Assembly: GCF_004217495.1 (NCBI RefSeq)
Contig: NZ_SHLC01000001.1
Coordinates: forward strand, 3,038,001 to 3,102,000
Source of the DNA: Microterricola gilva
GTDB lineage: Bacteria; Actinomycetota; Actinomycetes; Actinomycetales; Microbacteriaceae
Length of the DNA: 64,000 bases
Direction: 5' to 3'
Shown here in pieces: positions 8,093 through 16,907 of this stretch. Each line of letters begins with the position of its first letter. Positions within the stretch are counted from its first letter, which is position 1. The notes beneath the pieces are model-generated. The model had not been told where the DNA came from, did not search any database, and worked only from the letters and a program-made list of their open reading frames with translations. Made by a program: the position numbers and the translations under genes.

Positions 8093-9165
8093 TGCGTTCC
8101 CTTCTCGGGATGCCGATCCTGGTGACGACTGATCGCCAAGTCAGCAAGGTCGCGGAGCCTTTGAGGGGCCTTGGCCCAATCAGCTCGCTCACGCACCAGC
8201 GTCAGCGCATTGCGTGTGCGTTCAGCAGACGCTTCATCCGGTGATGTTCGTCGATGGCACTCCCGCATGAAAGTACTGAGCCGATCGACATCGCCCACCG
8301 GGAAACTGGATCCGGAATGTTCAGTCACCCACTGTGCGTTTCCAGGGATCGCCGTTACACAGACAGGAGTCCCGCACGCCATCGCCTCAAGAAGTGAAAC
8401 GGATGTTCCATCGACGGGGGAAGGACTGATGTACAGATCAGCCGTTCGATACAACGCAGGCAATCGAGCCCAATCCACGGATCCGATGAATTGAACGCGC
8501 TCGGCCAAGCCCGCGTCCACAATCATCTGCTCAAGCGTTGCAGAAAGCGAACCACCAGACGCAATAAGCAGTCGAAGCTCCCGATCGCTGGACGCCGCGA
8601 GGATGAAGGCGCGAATCAGAGTATGAAGGTCGTATAGAGGCTCGTGTTGCCGGGCGCACAGTACCACGCGCTCATCATTCACCCAGCCGAGCTCCTGCCG
8701 AAGGTCTAAGCCCTCAGGGGTCATACGCGCGAGGTCGATGCCCCAAGGAAACTGCACGATCGAGCCTGCTGGAGCCCCTAGCGCAAGCGCCTTTGCCTGC
8801 GGCCCATCGTTGTCGACTAGTATCGCGTCAGCCCGCTCGATGGACCGCCGCGCTTGCGCTAGAGCTAGCACATCGATGTCGACATCCTTCATGAGGTCGA
8901 AGCCCCACGAGGTCACTATCAGCGGACCATCCCAGTGTTTCACCACTTCGGCAGCTACGTCAGTGAGGGGCCCAGCTTGCACAATGTTGGGCGAGAACTC
9001 CCCAAGCGCAGCTGCTACTCGCTCCCCAAAATCACGAAGCTGCGGCGACGACGATGACCCGTCGCTGACTGCAACCATGAGCACGTCAAACCCTGCAGCC
9101 ATCCACGCGTCCAGAAAACGCACATCGTGCGTTGTTCGACCGCGCGAGGCGTAGAGGATTCGCAC
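8089..9165 (-). CDS. Glycosyltransferase family 4 (GT-B fold)
   Basis: A 358-residue retaining-type glycosyltransferase, GTG start overlapping the NeuB-like stop by one base. The N-terminal half opens with MRILYASRGRTTHDVRFLDAW. The C-terminal half contains the nucleotide-sugar region ISPSPVDGTSVSLLEAMACGTPVCVT, a clear GT4 signature (the E of LLEAMACG contacts the donor). It probably adds one sugar of the repeat unit on the cytoplasmic face of the membrane. Its place between the NeuB-like and SpsF-like genes suggests it belongs to the same sugar, but GT4 enzymes usually use NDP rather than CMP donors. Confidence 0.85.
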   Translation of the reverse strand: MRILYASRGRTTHDVRFLDAWMAAGFDVLMVAVSDGSSSSPQLRDFGERVAAALGEFSPNIVQAGPLTDVAAEVVKHWDGPLIVTSWGFDLMKDVDIDVLALAQARRSIERADAILVDNDGPQAKALALGAPAGSIVQFPWGIDLARMTPEGLDLRQELGWVNDERVVLCARQHEPLYDLHTLIRAFILAASSDRELRLLIASGGSLSATLEQMIVDAGLAERVQFIGSVDWARLPALYRTADLYISPSPVDGTSVSLLEAMACGTPVCVTAIPGNAQWVTEHSGSSFPVGDVDRLSTFMRECHRRTSPDEASAERTRNALTLVRERADWAKAPQRLRDLADLAISRHQDRHPEKGTQ

Positions 9166-10238
9166 TAGGGCTGCCGTTCGAGGTCGCTCCAGCTCACGGC
9201 ATCGTCGGCCGACACGTCACGGCGGACTACCAGGCCCACGAGCGACTCAACCTTGCTCGCCGGGATAGCGTCAGCAGGACATGGCCGGAGCACGACGAGA
9301 TCGTTGCGGCTGAGGACCGTTCCAGCAGCGACATCCCTGCGGAAACGAACCGCACGACGTTGCACGACGACGGTGTCAACTTCGTTGGCCTCCACGTGCT
9401 TGTACGACGTTCCGAGTGACGCCTCCAGCTCACGCGAACGATCAACCATGTCTCGCCACGTGATCGGGTCCATTGAGAAGAGGTGGTCTGGTCCGGGTCG
9501 GGTTGTGTCGTCGGTGAAGTGCTTCTCAACCACGCGAGCACCAAGAGCAATGGCGCCAAGCGTTGAGGCATGTCCTGGCGTGTGATCAGACAGACCCAGC
9601 ACCACATCGGGATACAACTGGGCGAATGACTTCAACACGTTCAGATCAAGGAAGTTGAAGTTGTCGTGTGATGCCGTGTAGTTCGTGTTGCACTGCATCA
9701 AGACAATATCGTTGGTGTGCTTGCGCACTGCTTGCATCGCGGCATCGACATCGCCAATGCTTGACGCTCCGGTCGCCAACAGCATTGGCTTGCCCTTTGA
9801 AGCGGTGTAGCTGATCGCCTCGAGCCAAGTAATGTCCCCGCTTCCGATCTTGTACGCCGGAACGTACGGCTCAAGCATGTCAATTGCTTCGAAATCGTAA
9901 GCAGCGGAAAAGTAGTGGATGCCTGCGTCGTCACACGCCTGCTTCAGCACCGGCGTCCACGCGTGGGGAATAGACGCCTCGGCGTAGACCTCTGTTACTG
10001 GCTTTGTCCAGGACGCCTGGTGGCTCAGCTTTCCGCCAAGCTCCGCGAAACCCTTGTCGGAGACGATCTCTTTCGCTGCGAAGTTCTGAAACTTCGCAGC
10101 CTCCGCACCTGCCTCTGCAGCGAGGTGGATGAGAGCGACGGCCCGATCCAGATCCCCGTCGTGGCTGGCGGCGATATCGGCGACGAAATATGTCGGGTAC
10201 TCAAGCCCGATCTTTCTGCCGGCAATCTGAAGGTCCAT
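9165..10238 (-). CDS. NeuB-like nonulosonic acid synthase
   Basis: A 357-residue TIM-barrel synthase with a C-terminal antifreeze-like (SAF) domain. Motifs: VADIAASHDGDLDRA near the N-terminus, AAKFQ, MQCNTNYTA, LSDHTPGHASTLGAIALGA and RVVEKHFTDD...GPDHLFSMDP, all placed as in N-acetylneuraminate/pseudaminate/legionaminate synthases, which condense phosphoenolpyruvate with a six-carbon sugar. SAF domain from about 290 (RRAVRFRRDVAAGTVLSRND). Operon partners are a PseB-like dehydratase and an RmlD-like reductase rather than the usual aminotransferase. The exact acceptor sugar is therefore open; see findings. Confidence 0.9.
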   Translation of the reverse strand: MDLQIAGRKIGLEYPTYFVADIAASHDGDLDRAVALIHLAAEAGAEAAKFQNFAAKEIVSDKGFAELGGKLSHQASWTKPVTEVYAEASIPHAWTPVLKQACDDAGIHYFSAAYDFEAIDMLEPYVPAYKIGSGDITWLEAISYTASKGKPMLLATGASSIGDVDAAMQAVRKHTNDIVLMQCNTNYTASHDNFNFLDLNVLKSFAQLYPDVVLGLSDHTPGHASTLGAIALGARVVEKHFTDDTTRPGPDHLFSMDPITWRDMVDRSRELEASLGTSYKHVEANEVDTVVVQRRAVRFRRDVAAGTVLSRNDLVVLRPCPADAIPASKVESLVGLVVRRDVSADDAVSWSDLERQP

Positions 10239-10250
10239 TTGTTCCTCGCT

Positions 10251-11162
10251 CTAGTTCGCGTACTGTTTGATGATCTCCGGCACACCGGAATCGAACGCCG
10301 CTCGGAGCCGCGCAATACCGTCAAGCTGCCCTACCGGTCGGGAACCGGTCGTACTCCAGAACTTGTCGACCGAGAGGCTCATCTGCGACCCGCGGCGGTC
10401 TGCGAGATGATCCGCCGAGGTGGCTTCCCTCACCAGAAGGGGATCGAAGCCGAAGGCCTTAGCGATGTTGCGGCCGAAATCGTACTTTGAAATTGGCTCG
10501 CTGCTCACGACGTTGAAAATTCCACTCGCGCGATGAGCGACGAGAAGCGCGATGCTCTCAACGAGATCCCCAACATACATCGTGCTTACAACAGTGTCCG
10601 TGAAACCGTTCACTGTGTGACCGGCCGCAAGCTCGCGATGAAAGAACTCCGCAAGGCTTCGTCGTCCGGTAGGACTCCACCCGTAGAAGTTGACGCGGGC
10701 GATGATTGCATCTGGATTGGCCTCGAGCACCGCATTCTCGGCCCGTACTTTGCTTCGCCCGTACTCAGTTGATGGAGAGGCGGGATCGGTTTCGGAATAG
10801 TTTCCGATGGATCCGTCGAAGACCGCGTCGGTTGAAATGAAAACGAATTTGCTTCCAACGGCGTAAGCCTGGCGCGCTAAATCGGCTGAAGCGTCAACGT
10901 TGACCAACTGTGCGAGCGCCGGGTTGGATTCGCAGGCCTCGATCGACGAGATGGCGGCGGAATGGAAAATGACGTCGGCAGCCGCACGATCCACCAATCC
11001 ACTTCGACTGTTGGCAGAAGCGAGATCGGCGGCGAGGAAGGTCGCTGGGGCGGACCTGGGCGCGCTCCGAGCTGTCAGAACGATCTCTGACTCTTCGCCA
11101 AGCCGCAATGCGACGTTCGAACCAAGCAGGCCAGTGGCCCCGGTCACCAACCACCGTGGCAT
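10251..11162 (-). CDS. RmlD-like NAD(P)-dependent sugar-nucleotide reductase
   Basis: A 303-residue extended short-chain dehydrogenase. The Rossmann motif TGATGLLGSNVA is at the N-terminus, and the catalytic Tyr/Lys pair is in TEYGRSKVRAE. Overall layout (FISTDAVFDGS, NFYGWSPTGRRSLAEFF) matches dTDP-4-dehydrorhamnose reductases and the related 4-keto-sugar reductases of aminosugar pathways. It lies 4 bp downstream of the 4,6-dehydratase gene, so the simplest reading is that it reduces that enzyme's 4-keto-6-deoxy product to a 6-deoxy-N-acetylhexosamine (inference). No dTDP-rhamnose genes (rmlA, B or C) are in the window, which argues against rhamnose synthesis here. Confidence 0.8.
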   Translation of the reverse strand: MPRWLVTGATGLLGSNVALRLGEESEIVLTARSAPRSAPATFLAADLASANSRSGLVDRAAADVIFHSAAISSIEACESNPALAQLVNVDASADLARQAYAVGSKFVFISTDAVFDGSIGNYSETDPASPSTEYGRSKVRAENAVLEANPDAIIARVNFYGWSPTGRRSLAEFFHRELAAGHTVNGFTDTVVSTMYVGDLVESIALLVAHRASGIFNVVSSEPISKYDFGRNIAKAFGFDPLLVREATSADHLADRRGSQMSLSVDKFWSTTGSRPVGQLDGIARLRAAFDSGVPEIIKQYAN

Positions 11163-11166
11163 GTGC

Positions 11167-12147
11167 TTAGTCGTTCGCTCGGATCATCTCGCGCAGCTCA
11201 TCGACTGACAGCCACAGATCGTTGGTGTTGGAGTAGTAGGCGAATCCATCTTCAACAGGCGTGCCTGCTGGCGCCTCGTATCCCCAGCCACCGATGTGCG
11301 GCATGACGACATAGCGGGATCCCAAGTTGAGCGTGCGGCGGGAGTCGTCCGGAGCAATCATTTCCTCGTGAAGCTTCTCGCCTGGACGGATCCCGATCTC
11401 GTGCGTGCGTGCTCCAGGGGCGATAGCTTCAGCCAGATCGGTAATACGCATTGAGGGAATTCGAGGGACGTACAGCTCACCGCCGGACATACTCTCAAAC
11501 GACTCGAGCACGAAGCCGACGGCCTGCGAGATCGTGATCCAGAAGCGAGTCATGCGGTTGTCAGTGATCGGTAGCGACTCGCCGCGCTCGGCGAGCGCAC
11601 GCCATGCAGGGACGATGCTTCCACGGGATCCCATGACATTGCCGTACCGCACGACAGCAAAGCGCGTTTCGTAGCCGGCAGCATAGTGATTACTGCTGAT
11701 GAAGAGCCGGTCTCCGACGAGCTTCGTGGCACCGTACAAGTTGATAGGGCTGGATGCCTTGTCGGTTGACAGCGCGACGACCTTCTTGACTCCACTGTCG
11801 ATCGATGCATCGATCACGTTCTGCGAGCCGGCAATGTTCGTGGCGACAAATTCCGAAGGGTTATACTCGGCCGTGTCAACTTGCTTCAACGCCGCAGCGT
11901 GAATGACGTAATCTACGCCGTGAAAAGCACGACGCAAGCGCGCCGCATCTCGGATATCGCCAATAAAGAAGCGAAGACGCGGGTCATCGTTGAACATCCG
12001 GCGAACTTCAAGCTGCTTCAATTCGTCACGGCTGAAAATGGCCAAGCGGCGGACATCATGGTTGGCGAGAAGCTCACCAATGAGTGCTTTTCCCAATGAA
12101 CCAGTTCCGCCGGTGATGAGAACGGAACTTCCACTAAGAATTGACAT
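11167..12147 (-). CDS. UDP-GlcNAc 4,6-dehydratase (PseB/FlaA1-like)
   Basis: A 326-residue soluble dehydratase. Rossmann motif GGTGSLG at residues 13-19, catalytic Asp-Lys in LSTDKASSPINLYGATK with the conserved Tyr, then VRYGNVMGSRGSIVP and TRFWITISQAV. These match PseB, which removes water from UDP-GlcNAc and inverts C5, and the related CapE/FnlA enzymes. Length equals the short soluble form. First gene of the minus-strand operon; GAGGG just upstream is the ribosome site. Product is UDP-4-keto-6-deoxy-HexNAc. It could feed pseudaminic acid, FucNAc/QuiNAc or a new sugar depending on downstream enzymes. Confidence 0.9.
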   Translation of the reverse strand: MSILSGSSVLITGGTGSLGKALIGELLANHDVRRLAIFSRDELKQLEVRRMFNDDPRLRFFIGDIRDAARLRRAFHGVDYVIHAAALKQVDTAEYNPSEFVATNIAGSQNVIDASIDSGVKKVVALSTDKASSPINLYGATKLVGDRLFISSNHYAAGYETRFAVVRYGNVMGSRGSIVPAWRALAERGESLPITDNRMTRFWITISQAVGFVLESFESMSGGELYVPRIPSMRITDLAEAIAPGARTHEIGIRPGEKLHEEMIAPDDSRRTLNLGSRYVVMPHIGGWGYEAPAGTPVEDGFAYYSNTNDLWLSVDELREMIRAND

Positions 12148-12613
12148 TGACCCTCATAAGACTCTTGTTCGAGTGACTCCCGACCTGAACGTGAGAGTTT
12201 CATGAGACATGCACTTGTGCCGCCCCCGAAGAGCCACTATACATGCGAGGTTTCGATGGCGATTTCGCTGAACCGCGATTCTCATTTGACGCGGAGCTGC
12301 TCGATCGGGGCGCATCAACGATGCCTCTGTGCCGTGGTCCGGGCCGGGAAGCGCAAGCAAGGGCGGCAGGACTGGAGTTTTCCGAAATGCCCTTTAGACT
12401 TACCGAGCTAAGGGAACGGCTGAGGTCGACCCCGATTAGATGGATGACGAAGACAACCCGGCAGTGGCTCGGTTGCTGTTTTCAGCTTGGGCGCCGCTGA
12501 ATCGTCTCCGCATTGCATCGTCCGCACGACAACATCGTGTCGCGCGCCCTGTTCGAGGTCTAGCGACCGTGGCTGAGTTGGAACAGCAGTGAAGCAACCA
12601 TGATCGACACCGG
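12148..12613. other. Divergent promoter region inside the polysaccharide locus
   Basis: About 466 bp of comparatively low GC with no convincing gene on either strand. Short open frames here have erratic composition and no ribosome sites. It must hold the promoters for the leftward sugar-supply operon and the rightward flippase-polymerase genes. A small inverted repeat (ACTC, six bases, GAGT) near 12161-12174 lies just upstream of the dehydratase start. Nothing else is supported. Confidence 0.5.
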
Positions 12614-14083
12614 TTGCACTGGGGGTTGGAAGAGATCTTAAGAATCAAAGCAGTTCCGAAACGTGCCGGTGGCCAATTGGTGACCACGGGCAGCCTCTAC
12701 ACGCTGGGGCTTGTTGCGCCGATCATTTCGATGCTCCTCACCACTCCCCTAGTCACGAGAGCCCTCGGACCGGAAGGCTATGGAACCGTCGGCGTAGCAA
12801 TCACGCTGAACCAAGTCGGCGCCATCCTCCTTGGATTCGGCCTTCCGTACGCCATCACCCGGCATGCAATCATACGGAAATCCGGCGTCAGAGGGGCGTC
12901 CTTCCTCGTAGCCTTCGGAACACTTCTCGCACTGCTCACGGGTGCTGCTCTCGCCGTTCTTGTCCCTCTTTGGGGGCCGTTGGTCCTTACGAACGGCGAC
13001 AGCGATGTGCTGATCTGGCCCGTCATCTCCGCGGTCGGCCTAGCCATGCTTTCACTCACCCAGGCGTTCTTGCGCGCTGTCGACAGAGTGTGGCTCTTCG
13101 TTGGTCTCGGGACATTGTCGTCTCTGCTTGCGCCGGCTCTCGGGTTCGGGATGCTGCTGGCATTGGGCCCATTGCCTTCCAACTACCTGAGCGGGTTGGG
13201 TATGGGACATCTCATTGCTGGCATCGTCAGCATCCTCGCGACTGTGATGATCGCTGTGCCCAAGATCTCAATGCGCGAGCTCTGGCAGAGCATACGAATC
13301 GGCGCACCGACCATCGTGCACACCATCGCCACAACCTTTCTGATCAGCGCCCTCGTGGTTCTGGCTTCACAGATGGCAGGCGCAGAGGTGGCAGGAAGAC
13401 TTCAGCTCGGACTGCTTCTCGGCACTGCGCCGATAATCCTTCTTGGTGCGTTCAATAACTCTTGGGCACCAATCGTTTATCGCTCAAGCGATGCCACTCG
13501 TTCGAACGTGCTGCAGGACACGCTCCGAATAGTGTCTCTGCTTGTTTTCGTCCTGGTCGGCGGTTACTGCACGCTGGCGCCCGTCGTCGTGCCGTTCATC
13601 GCCGGCCCCAGTCTCTTCACACCCGAAATGCTGGGTGCGTCCCTAGTGGCCACAATCGCGGCGCCCTTCATGGCCCTCTACCTTGCGAATATGCATCTGG
13701 TGTTCCTTGCGGGCAATACGGCTTGGTTGACGCTCACGACGCCTCTCTCTTTGGTGTTCAGCGTCGGAGTGGTGGTCGCTGGCATCCAGCTCGGAGACAC
13801 TACCAATCTCGTCATTTTCGCGTGTGGAGTTCCAGCCTTCTACTTCGCGCAATGGTTGATCAGCATTCTGTTGCGTCGACGGACTGGATTCGAGTCGCCG
13901 CGGATTCGTTCCGCGCTGCCCGCGTTGTGCGCAGCAATGGCGCTTCCAGCAGTTGTTATTCTGCTTCGGATCGACGCTGTCGTTACGGGAGTCCTCTTCG
14001 TGACGCTCGCCGCTGCTTTCGCGTTCTCTACGAAAGTGAATGGCTTGTTTTGGAATCGGGCAAAGGGTATGGGACGACGATGA
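12614..14083 (+). CDS. Wzx-type polysaccharide flippase
   Basis: A roughly 489-residue polytopic membrane protein with about 12-14 hydrophobic segments. Near its N-terminus, LLTTPLVTRALGPEGYGTVGVAI is the typical signature of Wzx/MurJ-related repeat-unit translocases. It should flip lipid-linked repeat units to the outer face for polymerisation. The start is uncertain: TTG at 12614 is used here, but TTG 12626, TTG 12677 or GTG 12680 are possible; none has a strong ribosome site. Stop overlaps the next gene's start (ATGA), indicating translational coupling with the polymerase. Confidence 0.85.
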   Translation: MHWGLEEILRIKAVPKRAGGQLVTTGSLYTLGLVAPIISMLLTTPLVTRALGPEGYGTVGVAITLNQVGAILLGFGLPYAITRHAIIRKSGVRGASFLVAFGTLLALLTGAALAVLVPLWGPLVLTNGDSDVLIWPVISAVGLAMLSLTQAFLRAVDRVWLFVGLGTLSSLLAPALGFGMLLALGPLPSNYLSGLGMGHLIAGIVSILATVMIAVPKISMRELWQSIRIGAPTIVHTIATTFLISALVVLASQMAGAEVAGRLQLGLLLGTAPIILLGAFNNSWAPIVYRSSDATRSNVLQDTLRIVSLLVFVLVGGYCTLAPVVVPFIAGPSLFTPEMLGASLVATIAAPFMALYLANMHLVFLAGNTAWLTLTTPLSLVFSVGVVVAGIQLGDTTNLVIFACGVPAFYFAQWLISILLRRRTGFESPRIRSALPALCAAMALPAVVILLRIDAVVTGVLFVTLAAAFAFSTKVNGLFWNRAKGMGRR

Positions 14084-15585
14084 CGAGCCAAATGAGCTTT
14101 TCGAACGCTGTGGCATTCGCGAGGAAGATTGACTACGTTCCGTGGGTCTACGGTGCCGCTCTCCTTCTCACGCTGATCCCCGCGTCGATTGCAGTGCTGT
14201 TCTCAGACGCAGGCTGGACGCCGTTGGTCAAGGTTCTGGCTGTTGCCATCGCCGTCGGAGCCGCTGCAGCGCTTTTCCAGTCAGCAGCCCGAAAGACATT
14301 CAGTTTTGCGATGTCGCTCTTCTGGATGTGGGTGTATGTGTTCCTCGGGCTCACCCAGCTATATCAACTCGCGAGCAACAAATTCCCGTGGGGAGCAGCT
14401 TTCGATGATTCGACCGTCTTAACCGCACAAGCGGTCATTCTGCTCGGGAGCGGATCCCTGTATCTCGCTTCAGAAATGACGATGCGGCGCAAACGCGCGG
14501 TGCTCAGCGCCACGGCCGCGCATGGTGAACCGCCCGTGCGACCTGCCAAGTTGCGGATCACAGTCCTGACATTTTGCTACGCGTACTCCGCAGTCACGAT
14601 CTGGTTCATCATCTCGAACGGCTCCGCGCTTTTCCAGGGCAAGGCTGCCTTCCAGGACCAGCTTGAGGCGAACGCGAGCATACCGGGCTCCGGCACCGTG
14701 TTCTTGGTCGCCATCGCCGGTGCAATGTGCATCCCGGCGATCGCGATCATCGCGAGGCGATATGACGTTGGCATACCGCTCCCGGTCGTGTTGCTCGTTT
14801 GTGCCCTGGGATTTGTCGCAACGAATCCGCTGACCGGTTCACGATTCCTCACCGGTACGTTCCTTCTCGCCCTAATCGGCGCACTACTTCTCCGCAGACA
14901 CCTTCTGAGATTCGTCCCGCTGGGGATAATGCTCACTTTCGTGACGCTGTTCCCTTCCCTGGACATTCTGCGAAATGACGGAACCGGCGCCGAGGAACTC
15001 GCGCTCTCGATGCCAAGCCAGACTCTGCTGACCTTTGATTTTGACTCGTTCGAAATGCTGCTCAGAGCCGTGACTGTATTCGGCCACGTGCCCAATGGCT
15101 TTCCGACCCCGTTTGAGCTCTTCCTGGCGCCAGTTCTGAGGTGGGTTCCGGTGTTATCTGCAACAACTCAGGGTCACGACGGCGGCCCGGTTGTGGCCGA
15201 AATCACCGGAATGACCTGGACGAATGTATCCATGCCGCTGTGGGGAGAAGCCTACTTGGTCGGCGGATTTGTCGCAGTTGCGTTGGCGTTCGCGGCGTTT
15301 GGCATAGTTTTGGGGCTAGTTCGACCGTCTCCAGGTGTGCTCCAGCCCATGCGCACGCCCGCTGCACTGATGATCGAGGTCCCGGTCGGTGCGCTTCTGA
15401 TCATGTTGCTTCGGGGTTCGCTTGCATCTGTTTTGGGCTACTTGCTCTTCACACTTGCGCTGGGGATCGTGATATGGCTGGTTTGGCGGCGGGACGAGGC
15501 AGGGCCCCGAATCAGGACGCGCAACTCGGCGGCAGGCGTCAGCGCACACAATCGTCCTCAGCAAACGAGTAGGAGCGGCTGCTAA
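14080..15585 (+). CDS. Wzy-like repeat-unit polymerase
   Basis: A 501-residue integral membrane protein with about 11-13 hydrophobic segments and a large external loop around residues 330-400, as in O-antigen/oligosaccharide repeat-unit polymerases. The start ATG overlaps the flippase stop as ATGA. A fragment reading TNPLTGSRFLTGTFLLALIGALL resembles the conserved Arg-containing loop of that family. Sequence conservation in Wzy proteins is poor, so the call rests mainly on topology and on position directly after the flippase. It should join flipped repeat units into chains on the outer membrane face. Confidence 0.75.
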   Translation: MTSQMSFSNAVAFARKIDYVPWVYGAALLLTLIPASIAVLFSDAGWTPLVKVLAVAIAVGAAAALFQSAARKTFSFAMSLFWMWVYVFLGLTQLYQLASNKFPWGAAFDDSTVLTAQAVILLGSGSLYLASEMTMRRKRAVLSATAAHGEPPVRPAKLRITVLTFCYAYSAVTIWFIISNGSALFQGKAAFQDQLEANASIPGSGTVFLVAIAGAMCIPAIAIIARRYDVGIPLPVVLLVCALGFVATNPLTGSRFLTGTFLLALIGALLLRRHLLRFVPLGIMLTFVTLFPSLDILRNDGTGAEELALSMPSQTLLTFDFDSFEMLLRAVTVFGHVPNGFPTPFELFLAPVLRWVPVLSATTQGHDGGPVVAEITGMTWTNVSMPLWGEAYLVGGFVAVALAFAAFGIVLGLVRPSPGVLQPMRTPAALMIEVPVGALLIMLLRGSLASVLGYLLFTLALGIVIWLVWRRDEAGPRIRTRNSAAGVSAHNRPQQTSRSGC

Positions 15586-16907
15586 TGTCCCAACCTGCTT
15601 CCGCAGACGCGGCCCGTACAATCCCCCAGGCTCTGCCCACCTCAGAGGCAAGAGAAGCATTAGCGGCCGAGATCATTGGATCTCTCGCCGTCGGGGACCA
15701 TGGTTTTCACTCAAAGGCTGTGCTGCGTGCGCCCTTCGGGCTTGCGACTTTGTTCCTCAACGCCACCAGGAACTTGTTCGGAAACGACAAGGAGGCGCTT
15801 CCGCCCGGTGAAGTACTCCTTCTGATCGCAAACCCCCTCGCCCATGGAGCTCGACTCGCGAGCGCCACGCAACGCAGCATCCACAGCAGATCCGTGGTCA
15901 CGGTCGCAGACGCACGATTTGCCGATCCCAGCCTGAAGATTGACTACTCGTTCCCCGGAATCTCCTCTCGCTCGCTCAAAGCGGCTACGACTTTTGGCCG
16001 ACTGTTCGAGGGGTTGCGCCTTCGACGCTCTGTACCGCGTACACACCAGCTGATCGGCTCTCAGAACCACTTCTACCGGGAGTACCTGTTCCTGGCCCAG
16101 GCGCTGCGCTTCATCGAGGCACGCGAGATCGTCAGTCGGCTGGCCCCGGAGACGGTTCTAGTCACGGACTACGATCGCCATACGTACAACTGGCCGTGGA
16201 TCTCGGCCGCAAACGAGCGTGGTCTCTCAACTGCGTCACTAGTGCACGGCTCACCGAATGACTCCAACTACGTGCCTGTTCTCGCGCGAAACGTGCTGGT
16301 CTGGGGGCAAGCACAACTCAGTTGGTTCGCAGAGCGGAGCCCCGACGCTCGAGCGATTGTCGTCGGGCGACCGGATCTGTCGAACTGGACTGCTGACGCG
16401 CCACAGCGGCTTCGGCGCGTCGTGGTTTGCCACTCGCGGGAAATTCTGAGCCTCACTGAGGTTGAGCGCATCACCGCATCAGTCGCTGCGTTCCAGCGGC
16501 GCGGGCTTGAAGTGCATCTGAGGCTGCACCCGAGCATGGTGGAGGAAGGGCTCGATTCGAACTGGGCGAGAATCTCGAGGATGGCCTCATCAGTCTCCGG
16601 TGGGCGCGAATCTTTCGCGGAGAGCATCTCCGCAAGCGACGTCGTTGTGTGCGTTACGTCAACTTCGGCGATCGATGCGATCACAAAAGGTGTACTGACC
16701 CTTGTGCTCTGTGATGACGACCGTGTCCTGCCCTGCGACCTTGGCGAGGTTCGCAGGAACGCGCCGAGCGTTCTTGACGCTATCGAGAAGCGGCTAGCCG
16801 GCAGCCTGGCTGGAACCTCGGTTCCTCGGGAGCTGGTGGATCATCTCATTGCATCCCGCGGACCAGACGCCGAAGCACTCTTGGATTCGGCGGTTGCGTC
16901 ACTCTAG
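15585..16907 (+). CDS. Putative GT-B glycosyltransferase, possibly CMP-nonulosonate-dependent
   Basis: A 440-residue soluble protein whose start overlaps the polymerase stop by one base (TAATG). I do not recognise a named family with certainty. Seen: LVTDYDRHTYNWPWISAANE followed by a VHGSP turn, HLRLHPSM (an HP motif) around residue 310, and VCVTSTSAID around 350 (a Ser/Thr-rich motif). Bacterial sialyltransferases of the GT-B type (for example GT38/GT52) have HP and Ser/Thr motifs in this order, binding CMP of the donor, and a CMP-sugar is made by this locus. Teichoic-acid-type polymerases (CDP-glycerol families) share part of this fold, so that is an alternative. The stop shares CTAG with the convergent gene. 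Confidence 0.55.
   Translation: MSQPASADAARTIPQALPTSEAREALAAEIIGSLAVGDHGFHSKAVLRAPFGLATLFLNATRNLFGNDKEALPPGEVLLLIANPLAHGARLASATQRSIHSRSVVTVADARFADPSLKIDYSFPGISSRSLKAATTFGRLFEGLRLRRSVPRTHQLIGSQNHFYREYLFLAQALRFIEAREIVSRLAPETVLVTDYDRHTYNWPWISAANERGLSTASLVHGSPNDSNYVPVLARNVLVWGQAQLSWFAERSPDARAIVVGRPDLSNWTADAPQRLRRVVVCHSREILSLTEVERITASVAAFQRRGLEVHLRLHPSMVEEGLDSNWARISRMASSVSGGRESFAESISASDVVVCVTSTSAIDAITKGVLTLVLCDDDRVLPCDLGEVRRNAPSVLDAIEKRLAGSLAGTSVPRELVDHLIASRGPDAEALLDSAVASL

Noticed and set aside
10251-11162. Calling the reductase RmlD for dTDP-rhamnose synthesis
   Set aside because: rmlA, rmlB and rmlC are absent and the gene is coupled to a UDP-GlcNAc 4,6-dehydratase, so another 4-keto sugar is more likely.
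12202-12411. Small + strand open frame in the divergent promoter region
   Set aside because: No ribosome site, unusual Cys/Ser-rich composition and overlap with the expected dehydratase promoter.
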